A DNA stretch of 34,693 nt, taken from assembly GCA_017436865.1 (NCBI GenBank), contig JAFSCH010000014.1, forward strand, positions 1 through 34,693, given 5' to 3'. Source of the DNA: Lachnospiraceae bacterium (GTDB taxonomy: Bacteria; Bacillota; Clostridia; Lachnospirales; Lachnospiraceae). The notes below the pieces were generated by a model. The model was not told where the DNA came from, did no database searches, and saw nothing but the letters and a program-made list of their open reading frames with translations. A program made the translations under genes and the position numbers. Of the stretch, positions 8,543 to 16,211 are shown piece after piece (the stretch's first letter is position 1; every line of letters starts with the position of its first letter).

Positions 8543-8674
8543 GTAACTGTTCAGCAGGCATACGCATTTACTGCGTATGCCGTAAGAAGACGTAGATTTG
8601 GAAAGTCAAAATCCCATTGCGAAGCAATTTTAGATGGATTTTGACACGTAACTATGAAGGTACTGAATAGTTAC
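8543..8674. repeat. 132-bp palindromic, multi-hairpin element
   Basis: The ends are near-perfect inverted copies, GTAACTGTTCAG (8543-8554) and CTGAATAGTTAC (8663-8674), with one mismatch. Inside are a 9-bp stem GCATACGCA/TGCGTATGC with a 5-base loop (8558-8580) and a 10-bp stem GTCAAAATCC/GGATTTTGAC, enclosing ATTGC-ttc-GCAAT (about 8604-8645). There is no coding capacity. It looks like a small dispersed repeat (MITE-like) or a structured leader RNA. It ends one base before the -10 box of the flavodoxin operon, so nearly the whole element would be transcribed. Confidence 0.75.
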
Positions 8675-8743
8675 ATTTTATATTAATAAAGAACATCTTT
8701 CTATATCTAGAAAGTAAGTGGTACGAATTATCGGTTAAGTGGT
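8675..8743 (-). promoter_or_regulatory. LytTR-type promoter of the flavodoxin operon
   Basis: Minus strand: boxes ACCACTTAA (8735-8743) and ACCACTTAC (8714-8722), 21 bp apart, then 10 bp, -35 TAGAAA (8698-8703), 17 bp, -10 TAAAAT (8675-8680). The 16 bases from the box to the end of the -35 match the MFS promoter at 13 of 16 positions. The stretch 8456-8794 has no gene; it holds this promoter and the 132-bp element. Confidence 0.72.
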
Positions 8744-8794
8744 TCATATTTCGCTGCAATATACATCAGCTTAATCTGATTCTCAATATGTGGG

Positions 8795-9442
8795 CTATAT
8801 CATTTCAGATATTTTTTCCACGCATTCCTCTATAAATGACATGATAATCTCTTTAGAACAATAACAATACCCATTTATATCTTGACTTTCTATGTCCTTA
8901 TACTGTTCTGTCAAAATATGCTTTTTCTGCCGTTCTATATCGTCTTTCTCAATACAACCTGTTATAGAATGTGCTTTGCTTTGTGACAGCAATTCCATGA
9001 TTTTTTCGGTATTACTACTGTTCTGATACAGCCATTGGTCACTGCCAATTGCCTCCTTTTGATACATGTGATAAATCTCTTCTACCTTATCACCTTTTAT
9101 ATTCGCATTCCGAAACGGACTCCATATCCTAATGTCATTTAACCAATCCGTTAAAATATGTACACAATACCCAGCTATGAAATCTTTATTATCATCTTTT
9201 TTATGTTCTCCCCAAAAAGCCAGCACATTTTTCTCCCACTTCTCTGACTCCAGCGTAATTCCCCATTTCGGGCCACAATTCCATAAATGGCTCTGCTCTT
9301 TTAAACACACTTCATATTTATCATGAAAATGAACTGCATCTGGAGCAATTGCTCCTAACAAAAAATCTTCACGCTTTACAATCCAAGTAAATTTTTCTAA
9401 TAATCTATATGCTATTTCTAAGTGAATCATTTGATATGCCAT
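8795..9442 (-). CDS. zinc-dependent phospholipase C-like protein
   Basis: 215 residues. Family-typical zinc-binding positions are visible: His7, then GAIAPDAVHFH (Asp35, His38, His40) and GYCVHILTDW (His95, Asp99). These fit the Zn_dep_PLPC (PF00882) family. No signal peptide is seen, unlike secreted alpha-toxin-type enzymes, so it is probably a cytosolic hydrolase of unknown substrate. RBS GAGGAGG precedes the ATG. It stands alone; its stop is about 50 bp from the LytTR-type boxes of the next operon. Confidence 0.8.
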   Translation of the reverse strand: MAYQMIHLEIAYRLLEKFTWIVKREDFLLGAIAPDAVHFHDKYEVCLKEQSHLWNCGPKWGITLESEKWEKNVLAFWGEHKKDDNKDFIAGYCVHILTDWLNDIRIWSPFRNANIKGDKVEEIYHMYQKEAIGSDQWLYQNSSNTEKIMELLSQSKAHSITGCIEKDDIERQKKHILTEQYKDIESQDINGYCYCSKEIIMSFIEECVEKISEMI

Positions 9443-9520
9443 AATTATCCTCCTCTAATTTTATGCATATTTTCCCAACTTCTACACACCCTATCCATGA
9501 AAGGAAGGTGTACTACAGAA

Positions 9521-9688
9521 ATGGATAATAATACCAATATGAATAACAAAATTATAATTACACCAAACGATCAGCAACCTGCAGATGACTACGATGATGG
9601 CAATATCCCACAGGTAGACTTGCCGCAAGAGGTCATTCCTGATGAGGTACCACGCAAAGATGGTCCTGGTGGAGATGGCAAAATGTAA
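9521..9688 (+). CDS. small acidic, Pro/Asp-rich protein
   Basis: 55 residues, starting MDNNTNMNNKIIITPNDQQP and ending GPGGDGKM. It is rich in D, N, P and lacks hydrophobic or Cys segments, so it is likely disordered. The chosen ATG has AAAGGAAGG about 12 bases upstream; a second ATG six codons on is possible. A strong terminator follows the gene, which supports a real short transcript. I do not recognise the family. Confidence 0.55.
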   Translation: MDNNTNMNNKIIITPNDQQPADDYDDGNIPQVDLPQEVIPDEVPRKDGPGGDGKM

Positions 9689-9714
9689 AAATACATTTCA
9701 TGACCCCCTATAAG

Positions 9715-9750
9715 AAATCCCGTCCATCACTATAATAGACGGGATTTTCT
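9715..9750 (+). terminator. Rho-independent terminator
   Basis: AAATCCCGTC (9715-9724) pairs with GACGGGATTT (9738-9747) and is followed by TTCT. It ends the small acidic-protein transcript. Confidence 0.85.
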
Positions 9751-9828
9751 CATTTTACAACAATATTAGTCTTTTTCTCTAGTGCATGGTCAATCCCCAT
9801 TTTATAAATTTATTGTTATTTTATTGTA

Positions 9829-9856
9829 TTGCATATACAAATTGTGGTATTATATT
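9829..9856 (+). promoter_or_regulatory. likely promoter of the EIIC-EAL gene
   Basis: TTGCAT (9829-9834), 16-bp spacer and TATATT (9851-9856) lie in AT-rich DNA about 50 bp before the ATG. Confidence 0.5.
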
Positions 9857-9907
9857 AATAGTAATTTTATACTTTGGTTTCTAAATAAATTTGATTGGAG
9901 AATTGTA

Positions 9908-11986
9908 ATGCCTTCTAAAGAAAAAATTAAACAAATTACATTTAAAATAGAAAATAACATTTTTTTAACCATTATTCGTAATGGCTTAACTATGATGATT
10001 CCGCTTGTTCTCATAGGTGGTATTGCGTGTGCTTTGATTAACCTTCCATTTATTAATTATGACTCCCTTTCTCCGTTTTTTAAACAACTACATATTATTC
10101 TTGATGCCATCTATCAAGGAACTTTCGGACTTTTCTCTCTTGCATTGGTCATTGCTCTTAGTTTGTGCTATGGCATGGAAAATAATGAAACAACTGATAA
10201 AGTAGGTTTATATATTATTGTTGCTTTAGGTTCCTATAGTTCCCAGCTACATATTGCAAGTGAACATTTTAATTTTGAAGCATTAGGTGCGAAAGGTAGC
10301 TTTTCTGCAATATTCATTACTATGTTTTCTTGCTTTTGCTATGATAAAATCAAACGAATAACTATTTTTTCACTAAAAAAATACTCCTTAGGAATGAATG
10401 TCATCTGCACCAATGCAATTAATACCCTCATACCTATGGCATTGGTTATTTGCCTTGTTGTTAAGTTGACTCAGTTACTATATTTTCTCACAGGTGTAAG
10501 AAATTTAAATGAATTGTTTACTAATACATCCTGTAATTTATTTGCAAATATTGATAATAACTTCAGCTCAGGCCTGTTATATACTTTTTTATTACATCTC
10601 TTATGGATATGCGGTTTCCACGGAAGCCATGTATTAGAGCCTGTTGCTCAGGGCATGTTTTCTGTTGTTACTGAAAATATCATTTTTAGCAAAAGCTTTT
10701 TTGATACTTATGTTGTAATGGGTGGTTGCGGAACTACCATTTGTGTGCTTTTAGTACTTTTATTCTTTTTTAGAAAGGATCGCATGAGTAATTATGCCAA
10801 ACTGGCATCCCCTACCGTTATTTTTAACTTAAATGAGGTACTCAATTTTGGAATACCAATTGTGCTAAATCCCATATTAGCCATACCTTTTATTCTGACA
10901 CCTATTGTTATATATACGTTAGCATATTGGGTAACGTATATTGGTTTGGTTCCTCCAATTATCCATGAAGTTGCATGGTCTACCCCATTTATTTTAAGTG
11001 GATATCTTGGAACTGGGTCCATACGTGGCTCGTTGCTTCAAATCGTTTGTATCATGATTGGAATGGCTATTTATTATCCATTCATTCAGATGCATAAACA
11101 GGTTCAGGAAACCATTGCCAAAGAAAAGCTTAATATCATTATTAACGATCTTCAAAATGATGAATTAATGAATGAAGTTCCTCAATTTTTAACTAGAGCA
11201 GATAGTCAAGGACAAATTTTCCGCATGTTATTAGAAGATTTAAAAACTTCTATTAAAGAGGATAAACTATTCCTATTGTATCAACCACAAATGGACGATA
11301 CTGGAAAATGTCTAGGTGCAGAGGCGTTACTTCGTTGGATTCATCCTCTGTATGGGTTTATTTATCCTCCACTTATTATTCATCTTGCAAAAGAAGGTGG
11401 TATCCTGCAACAGTTAGAAGAATATATCTTTGATATAGCAGGTCGCGCCATAAAAAAGACTTCTGAAGAATATGATGGTGACTTTAAAATCTCTATTAAT
11501 ATTACCGGCAAATCTCTTTTGTGGGATATCGAAACATGTATTGATTCCTGTTTGCGTAAATATGATATACCAGCAGAATATATGTGGCTTGAAATTACAG
11601 AACAGGATGTTATCTCAAACGCTGATTTCGTTACGGAAAAACTGAAACGTTTGAACAACTTAGGACATACCTTATTAATTGATGATTTTGGAATGGGACA
11701 TACTTCTCTCATCTATTTACAATCGAATTACTTTGGAGTTGTAAAACTGGATGGCTCCTTAGTGAAAAATATAATAGAAAATGAAACCAATCAAAAAATA
11801 ATCTCTTCTATTGTAGAATTAGGAAAAGAACTGAACATCAAAGTTATTGCCGAGTATGTAGAAACAACAGAACAAAGAGATTTGTTACAGGCTCTTGGCT
11901 GTCACTGGTATCAGGGATATCTGTATAGCAAACCGATTCCTTTAGACGATTTCATCCAATGTATGAAAGAACATAATCAATTTTAG
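9908..11986 (+). CDS. PTS EIIC-like membrane domain fused to EAL c-di-GMP phosphodiesterase
   Basis: 692 residues. Residues 1 to about 400 form a multi-span membrane domain resembling the EIIC part of cellobiose-type sugar phosphotransferase permeases (HGSHVLEPVAQG and LNFGIPIVLNP regions). After a short helix, about 440-690 is a complete EAL domain: AEALLRW, SINITGKSL, ITEQD, DDFGMGHTSL, KLDGSLVKN, VIAEYVET. The acidic metal ligands and catalytic residues are all present, so it should cleave c-di-GMP. No EIIA, EIIB or HPr sites are seen, so the EIIC part is more likely a sensor than a transporter. The start has TTGGAG 9 bases upstream; an earlier in-frame ATG at 9782 lies before the probable promoter. 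Confidence 0.88.
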   Translation: MPSKEKIKQITFKIENNIFLTIIRNGLTMMIPLVLIGGIACALINLPFINYDSLSPFFKQLHIILDAIYQGTFGLFSLALVIALSLCYGMENNETTDKVGLYIIVALGSYSSQLHIASEHFNFEALGAKGSFSAIFITMFSCFCYDKIKRITIFSLKKYSLGMNVICTNAINTLIPMALVICLVVKLTQLLYFLTGVRNLNELFTNTSCNLFANIDNNFSSGLLYTFLLHLLWICGFHGSHVLEPVAQGMFSVVTENIIFSKSFFDTYVVMGGCGTTICVLLVLLFFFRKDRMSNYAKLASPTVIFNLNEVLNFGIPIVLNPILAIPFILTPIVIYTLAYWVTYIGLVPPIIHEVAWSTPFILSGYLGTGSIRGSLLQIVCIMIGMAIYYPFIQMHKQVQETIAKEKLNIIINDLQNDELMNEVPQFLTRADSQGQIFRMLLEDLKTSIKEDKLFLLYQPQMDDTGKCLGAEALLRWIHPLYGFIYPPLIIHLAKEGGILQQLEEYIFDIAGRAIKKTSEEYDGDFKISINITGKSLLWDIETCIDSCLRKYDIPAEYMWLEITEQDVISNADFVTEKLKRLNNLGHTLLIDDFGMGHTSLIYLQSNYFGVVKLDGSLVKNIIENETNQKIISSIVELGKELNIKVIAEYVETTEQRDLLQALGCHWYQGYLYSKPIPLDDFIQCMKEHNQF

Positions 11987-11990
11987 TAAT

Positions 11991-12020
11991 GGGCGCCATA
12001 AAAAATGGCGCTCTTTTTTT
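11991..12020 (+). terminator. Rho-independent terminator after the EIIC-EAL gene
   Basis: GGCGCCAT (11992-11999) pairs with ATGGCGCT (12005-12012, one G-T pair), followed by seven T. The LytTR box starts directly after the T-run. Confidence 0.9.
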
Positions 12021-12089
12021 ACCACTTACCAGTCAAAAATAACCACTTACTTATTTTTTATTTACAGTACTCCTTTTATCTCCTATGAT
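12021..12089 (+). promoter_or_regulatory. autoregulatory LytTR promoter
   Basis: Two identical ACCACTTAC boxes (12021-12029, 12042-12050), 21 bp apart, then 10 bp, -35 TTTACA (12061-12066), 17 bp, -10 TATGAT (12084-12089). LytTR proteins are known to bind two 9-bp direct repeats about 21 bp apart. The gene right after encodes such a protein. Confidence 0.8.
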
Positions 12090-12131
12090 AGGATTGTAAC
12101 AAGAACAACATTCAAAGGAGATTCAAACCGG

Positions 12132-12590
12132 ATGAAAATAAAAATAGAGGTCGATGAAACCGCCTTGGAAAGCGAGGTCGTAATCCGGTGTGCAGGACTG
12201 ACAAAAGAAGTACAATTGATTCAGCAGGCACTTTCGGAAATTGCTGCCGGAAACCAACGGTTTATCTTTTACAAAGGGGAAACGGAATATTATATCGAAC
12301 TAAACGAGATACTTTTCTTCGAAACAGACGATGGCATCATCAATGTCCATACTGCTAAAGATGTCTATCATACAAAACTTAAGCTCTACGAACTCGAGGA
12401 ACGTTTACCAGGTTATTTTATGCGAGTATCCAAATCAGCCATACTAAATGTCGATAAAATATACTCCATGACCCGAAATTTATCTACTTGTCTTGTGGAA
12501 TTTACCAAAAGCCATAAACAGGTATATGTTTCAAGATATTACTTTAAACCTTTAAAAGAAAAAATAGAAGAAATGAGGATGAGACGATGA
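12132..12590 (+). CDS. stand-alone LytTR DNA-binding regulator
   Basis: 152 residues. The N-terminal ~45 residues are a short beta/alpha lead without a receiver domain. Residues about 47-150 form a LytTR domain: YYIELNEILFFETDDGIINVHT, then YELEERLPGYFMRVSKSAILNVDKI and the final beta strand. The RBS AAAGGAG lies 11 bases before the ATG. It overlaps the next gene by 4 bp (ATGA). Single LytTR proteins paired with a membrane protein form the LytTR regulatory systems, in which the membrane partner holds the regulator in check. Paired boxes before this gene, the MFS gene and the flavodoxin operon define its likely regulon. Confidence 0.9.
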   Translation: MKIKIEVDETALESEVVIRCAGLTKEVQLIQQALSEIAAGNQRFIFYKGETEYYIELNEILFFETDDGIINVHTAKDVYHTKLKLYELEERLPGYFMRVSKSAILNVDKIYSMTRNLSTCLVEFTKSHKQVYVSRYYFKPLKEKIEEMRMRR

Positions 12591-13306
12591 AAAAAGAAAG
12601 AATTTTATGGGGTGTACTTTTTATTTTAGGAGCTATATGTTTACTTTTTTCCCATACTGATTTTATGCAAGGACTGCAAATCAATGTATGGAATTTACTT
12701 TGGACCATTATTTTACTTGCAATTCTTATAAAAAGTATTGTACGACTTAATTATTTTGGTATCTTTTTCCCACTTGCTTTTCTATGTGTGATTTATAAAG
12801 AACCTCTTGGAATTACTCAAATTGCTCCGTTTACTTTATTCGGTGCCGCTATTCTGTTAAGCATTGGTTGCAATATGTTATTTCCCAAGAAGAAATATCA
12901 TGGTTGCTGTAATGATAAACATTTCCATTCCGGAGAACATGTTTCCTTTGATGAAGTCATTGATATGGACACCAACGAATACATAAGACAAGAAGTAAAC
13001 TTTGGTTCCTGTGTAAAATATATAAATTCCGATAACTTCAAAGGCGGACGTTTTGAATGTAGCTTTGGTGCAATGAAACTCTACTTTACCAATACCATTA
13101 TGCAGGACTCACAGGCAACAGTTACAATCGAAAATAGTTTTGGCGGCACAGAAATCTATGTACCAAAGAATTGGATTGTTATAAATCAGATTCACAGTGT
13201 ATTTGGCGGTGTTGATGAAAAAGGGGTATCTCAGCCAGACGGCATACATACCCTATATCTGACAGGCGAATGTAACTTCGGTGGTATCGATATTATCTAT
13301 ATCTAA
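12587..13306 (+). CDS. LiaF-like membrane protein, LytTR partner
   Basis: 239 residues. Four hydrophobic segments in residues 1-105 are followed by a soluble beta-rich C-terminal part (FGSCVKYINSDNFKGGRFEC, then repeated FGG.. units). This resembles the cell-wall-active antibiotics response domain of LiaF. It starts in the stop codon of the LytTR gene (ATGA), so the pair is co-translated. In LytTR regulatory systems the membrane partner is usually an inhibitor, and LiaF itself inhibits an envelope-stress regulator. An envelope-sensing inhibitor role is therefore a reasonable inference. Confidence 0.82.
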   Translation: MKKERILWGVLFILGAICLLFSHTDFMQGLQINVWNLLWTIILLAILIKSIVRLNYFGIFFPLAFLCVIYKEPLGITQIAPFTLFGAAILLSIGCNMLFPKKKYHGCCNDKHFHSGEHVSFDEVIDMDTNEYIRQEVNFGSCVKYINSDNFKGGRFECSFGAMKLYFTNTIMQDSQATVTIENSFGGTEIYVPKNWIVINQIHSVFGGVDEKGVSQPDGIHTLYLTGECNFGGIDIIYI

Positions 13307-13322
13307 AATAAGATATAAATAC

Positions 13323-13360
13323 AAAAAGACCATGAAAGAATGACTTCATGGTCTTTTCTT
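13323..13360. terminator. bidirectional terminator between the LiaF-like gene and MATE
   Basis: AAAAGACCATGAA and TTCATGGTCTTTT form a 13-bp stem with an 8-base loop; T-runs exist on both strands. It serves the convergent genes on either side. Confidence 0.88.
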
Positions 13361-13372
13361 ATAATATAATAT

Positions 13373-14716
13373 TTATACTACCAAACTCTGCATCCATGTC
13401 TTTGTTCGAAATACTACCACTGCAATCAGAAGTCTTATCACTTCCTCTAATGATAATATGAAATATACCCAATAAATTGGCATTCCGAGAACAAAAGCAG
13501 TTACTAATGCAAGCGGTACGCCAAATCCCCAAGTTCCAATCATATCTATCCACATAACAAGCTTTGTTTTTCCTCCGCTTCTTATGATTCCACCACCCAA
13601 AATCATATTTAAAACCTTTACCGGTGAAATAAAAGCAAATGCTACCAATACATTTCCAGCTAGTAGTTTCACTGAATCCTCTACCGCATAAATATCTACA
13701 TAGAACTTTCTCAACAGAATCAAAAGAATAGATAAGCATAAAGACCCAACAAATCCATAGTATGTCAGCTTCTTTGCATTTTGATATGCCTCATCATACT
13801 CTTCCTTACCTAATGATTTTCCTATCAAAATACCTGCAGCCTGCGCCAAACCACTTAATGCTCCTATCATTAATCCTTGAATCGGATTGGTCAAAGTCAT
13901 TGCTGCACATGCCGCTGTTCCCATATGTCCATAGACCGATGCATATACGTTTTCTCCAAGACTCCAAAAAAATTCTGTTATCAAAATCGGTATAAGCATA
14001 ACAAAATACTGCTGATAACCAACTTTTCCAAGTTTTATAGAAAAAACAAAAGTTCTTTCTTCCTTCTTATATAATCTTACTAATGCAATTACCATGATGA
14101 AAAGATTCACTAACTGGGAAATAACCGTTGCTATCGCAGCACCTTCCACTCCCATGGCAGGACAACCAAATTTACCAAAAATCATAACATAGTTTAAAAC
14201 CGTATTTACAATTGCTGCCACAATACTTGCATACAATGGCAAGGAAGCCTTTTCCATACAACGAAGCATCGTCGATACTAAGGTTGCCCCAGCAACCGGA
14301 ATAAATGTAATAGCCAAAATTCTTAAATAAGAAGCCGCAACCGTACATATTTCCGATTCTTTGGTGTAAATTCTCATAATATTTTCCGGTATGAAGATAC
14401 ACAATGCCATAAAAATCACTGCCAGTAGCAAAGAGGCTACCACATTAACCGAAAAACTCTTGTCTACTTCCTCTTTTTCCTCTTTCCCTATATATTGTGA
14501 AATCATAATACCTGCTACTGTTGCAATTGCCGCAACTGTTACTGAGAAAATAGAGAAAAATTTACTTGCCAAGCCAATCGCTGCTATATTCACACTACCA
14601 AGCTGTCCTATCATAATCTGATCTATCATGCTAAAGGATGACTGTAGCATACACTGAAGCATAACAGGGATTGCTATGTTACAAACTGTTCTTAAAAATG
14701 TTTTATTTCCTTTCAT
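13373..14716 (-). CDS. MATE-family efflux transporter
   Basis: 447 residues with about 12 membrane segments in two similar halves, typical of MatE proteins (PF01554). Conserved features include QSSFSMIDQIMIGQLGSVNIAA at the start of the first half and FWSLGENVYASVYGHMGTAACAA in the second. It exports cationic or lipophilic compounds in exchange for Na+ or H+; the substrate is unknown. RBS GGAAAGG lies upstream of the ATG. It follows a LacI-type regulator on the same strand, and its promoter carries a LacI-like palindrome. Confidence 0.9.
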   Translation of the reverse strand: MKGNKTFLRTVCNIAIPVMLQCMLQSSFSMIDQIMIGQLGSVNIAAIGLASKFFSIFSVTVAAIATVAGIMISQYIGKEEKEEVDKSFSVNVVASLLLAVIFMALCIFIPENIMRIYTKESEICTVAASYLRILAITFIPVAGATLVSTMLRCMEKASLPLYASIVAAIVNTVLNYVMIFGKFGCPAMGVEGAAIATVISQLVNLFIMVIALVRLYKKEERTFVFSIKLGKVGYQQYFVMLIPILITEFFWSLGENVYASVYGHMGTAACAAMTLTNPIQGLMIGALSGLAQAAGILIGKSLGKEEYDEAYQNAKKLTYYGFVGSLCLSILLILLRKFYVDIYAVEDSVKLLAGNVLVAFAFISPVKVLNMILGGGIIRSGGKTKLVMWIDMIGTWGFGVPLALVTAFVLGMPIYWVYFILSLEEVIRLLIAVVVFRTKTWMQSLVV

Positions 14717-14760
14717 ATAAGTTTCATTCCTTTCCGTAATACTCTTAGACCTCTACCTTT

Positions 14761-14807
14761 ATTGTATTCGGAAAGCATTTAATTCACAATAGGTTAAACG
14801 TGTAACC
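14761..14807 (-). promoter_or_regulatory. MATE promoter with LacI-type operator
   Basis: Minus strand: -35 TTGTGA (14784-14789), 17-bp spacer, -10 TACAAT (14761-14766). Two bases upstream of the -35 is GGTTAAACGTGTAACC (14792-14807), palindromic at 14 of 16 positions with a central ACGT, as usual for LacI-family operators. Confidence 0.65.
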
Positions 14808-14823
14808 CGTTATAAAAATACGT

Positions 14824-15837
14824 TTATTTTTTTGTACATTTTGCTGTACTATTTCTCATTACTAGTGAAACTGATAGTTCCTTTTGCAATTCTACCTTCT
14901 CTCCTTGCTTTAATGCCTGTAAAGTAGATAAGGCTTCTCTTGCACGCTCTCTTCCATCCTGGCGAACTGAAGTCAGACTTGGCACCACCTGCTCACATAT
15001 CGGATTATCATCAAATCCAGAAACAGATATGTCCTCGGGAACACGTATCCCCTTTGCCATCACAAACTGCATAAAGTCAATCGCGTAATAATCGGATGCT
15101 GCAAAAACGGCAGTGTACTTAGAAATTTCTCCAAAATGCTCTTCATAAAACTGATGTCTACTGTGTTTCTGCATCGGAATTGACCAAGACTCCACATGCT
15201 CAGTTCCAAATCCTTGACAAAATCCCTGATATCGTTCCAAATCCACACAAATCATATTATCAGAAAGATACAATGCTTTTTCATGACCAAGATTTCTAAA
15301 ATACTCTCCCATTTGCACACCACCATTGAAATTTTCAATCGTCAAATTACAAACACGACCTTTATTTTCAAAATACCCATCATATACCACAAAAGGTACT
15401 CGCATAAATTCACGAAGCTTATTATACTCATCTTCACAAAATCCAATAATAATGATGCCCTCAAGATTCCACATCGAAGCAAACTTTACAATATCCTTTA
15501 AATCCGTAGTTGTCTTTACCATCATAAAATATCCGGACTGTTCTATTTCTACGGATAAATTGTTCAATGAAGAGGCTACAAACGGGTCTTCCAACACATG
15601 TCCCTCGTATTTTTCATGATTATTGATTACAACTCCAATAATACGTGAGTCATTCTGCGCAAGCAAAATGCCCGCCATACTTGGAATATACTGGCGTTCC
15701 TCTAGTAATTGCTGCACTCTTTTTACTGTTTCATCGGAAATCTTTTTCGTTTTTCCATGAATGACATTCGATACCGTTGCGGTACTTAATCCAAGTTCTT
15801 CTGCTATGTCTACGATTCGTACTCTTGTATTTTCCAT
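14824..15837 (-). CDS. LacI-family transcriptional regulator
   Basis: 337 residues. The N-terminal helix-turn-helix and hinge read RIVDIAEELGLSTATVSNVI, followed by a periplasmic-binding-protein-like sensor domain (IIGVVINNH to the ISVSGFDDNPICEQVVPSLTSV region). The start at 15837 has AGGAAAGG about 11 bases upstream; the longer frame upstream is discarded because LacI proteins begin right before the HTH. It lies directly upstream of the MATE gene with a LacI-like operator in between, so local control is likely. The ligand is unknown. A repeated TTTTAGTAAA is seen upstream (about 15880-15907) of unclear meaning. Confidence 0.88.
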   Translation of the reverse strand: MENTRVRIVDIAEELGLSTATVSNVIHGKTKKISDETVKRVQQLLEERQYIPSMAGILLAQNDSRIIGVVINNHEKYEGHVLEDPFVASSLNNLSVEIEQSGYFMMVKTTTDLKDIVKFASMWNLEGIIIIGFCEDEYNKLREFMRVPFVVYDGYFENKGRVCNLTIENFNGGVQMGEYFRNLGHEKALYLSDNMICVDLERYQGFCQGFGTEHVESWSIPMQKHSRHQFYEEHFGEISKYTAVFAASDYYAIDFMQFVMAKGIRVPEDISVSGFDDNPICEQVVPSLTSVRQDGRERAREALSTLQALKQGEKVELQKELSVSLVMRNSTAKCTKK

Positions 15838-15945
15838 ATATTTAAAGCCTTTCCTATATTCCTGTTTTCGATAAATATATTTTACTAAAACATACTTTAC
15901 TAAAATATTCAACCATTTCTATAAAATAGAGCATATAGCAATATA

Positions 15946-15977
15946 TAAAAAACCGTTCACTTTTTACATGAACGGCT
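15946..15977 (-). terminator. terminator of the feo operon
   Basis: On the minus strand CCGTTCA pairs with TGAACGG (9-base loop), followed by six T. It sits 14 bp after the Cys-rich gene. Confidence 0.85.
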
Positions 15978-15990
15978 TTCCTTATTTATC

Positions 15991-16167
15991 TTATTCTTTT
16001 GTGTTCGTATGAGAGCCACAACCAGAAGTTCCACTGCAATTGTGCGAGCAACTACCAGCTGCTGAACAACCAATGCACTTTACACCCTTTTTCTTCTCTT
16101 TTATGATGTAAGCAATCGCTGCTCCTATAATAACCAAAACTACTGCTACTACAACTATATTTGCCAT
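15991..16167 (-). CDS. FeoB-associated Cys-rich membrane protein
   Basis: 58 residues: one N-terminal membrane helix (NIVVVAVVLVIIGAAIAYII), a basic KEKKKGVKC turn, then a Cys-rich tail (CIGC, SCSHNC, GCGSH). This is the usual shape of the small proteins found after feoB in Clostridia. The GGAG six bases before ATG 16167 favours this start over one four codons earlier. It is the third gene of feoA-feoB and may pass or sense Fe(II) near the FeoB pore. Confidence 0.82.
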   Translation of the reverse strand: MANIVVVAVVLVIIGAAIAYIIKEKKKGVKCIGCSAAGSCSHNCSGTSGCGSHTNTKE

Positions 16168-16211
16168 ATTAAACTCCATACCTTTTCGCACTAACTCCTT
16201 ATGTATTACTA

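Noticed and set aside
9132-9326. Open frame on the + strand within the phospholipase-like gene
   Set aside because: No ribosome site or family pattern; a shadow of the real gene on the other strand.
15880-15907. Repeated TTTTAGTAAA upstream of the LacI gene as an operator
   Set aside because: AT-rich, 15-bp period, and no convincing promoter or symmetry to the MATE operator.
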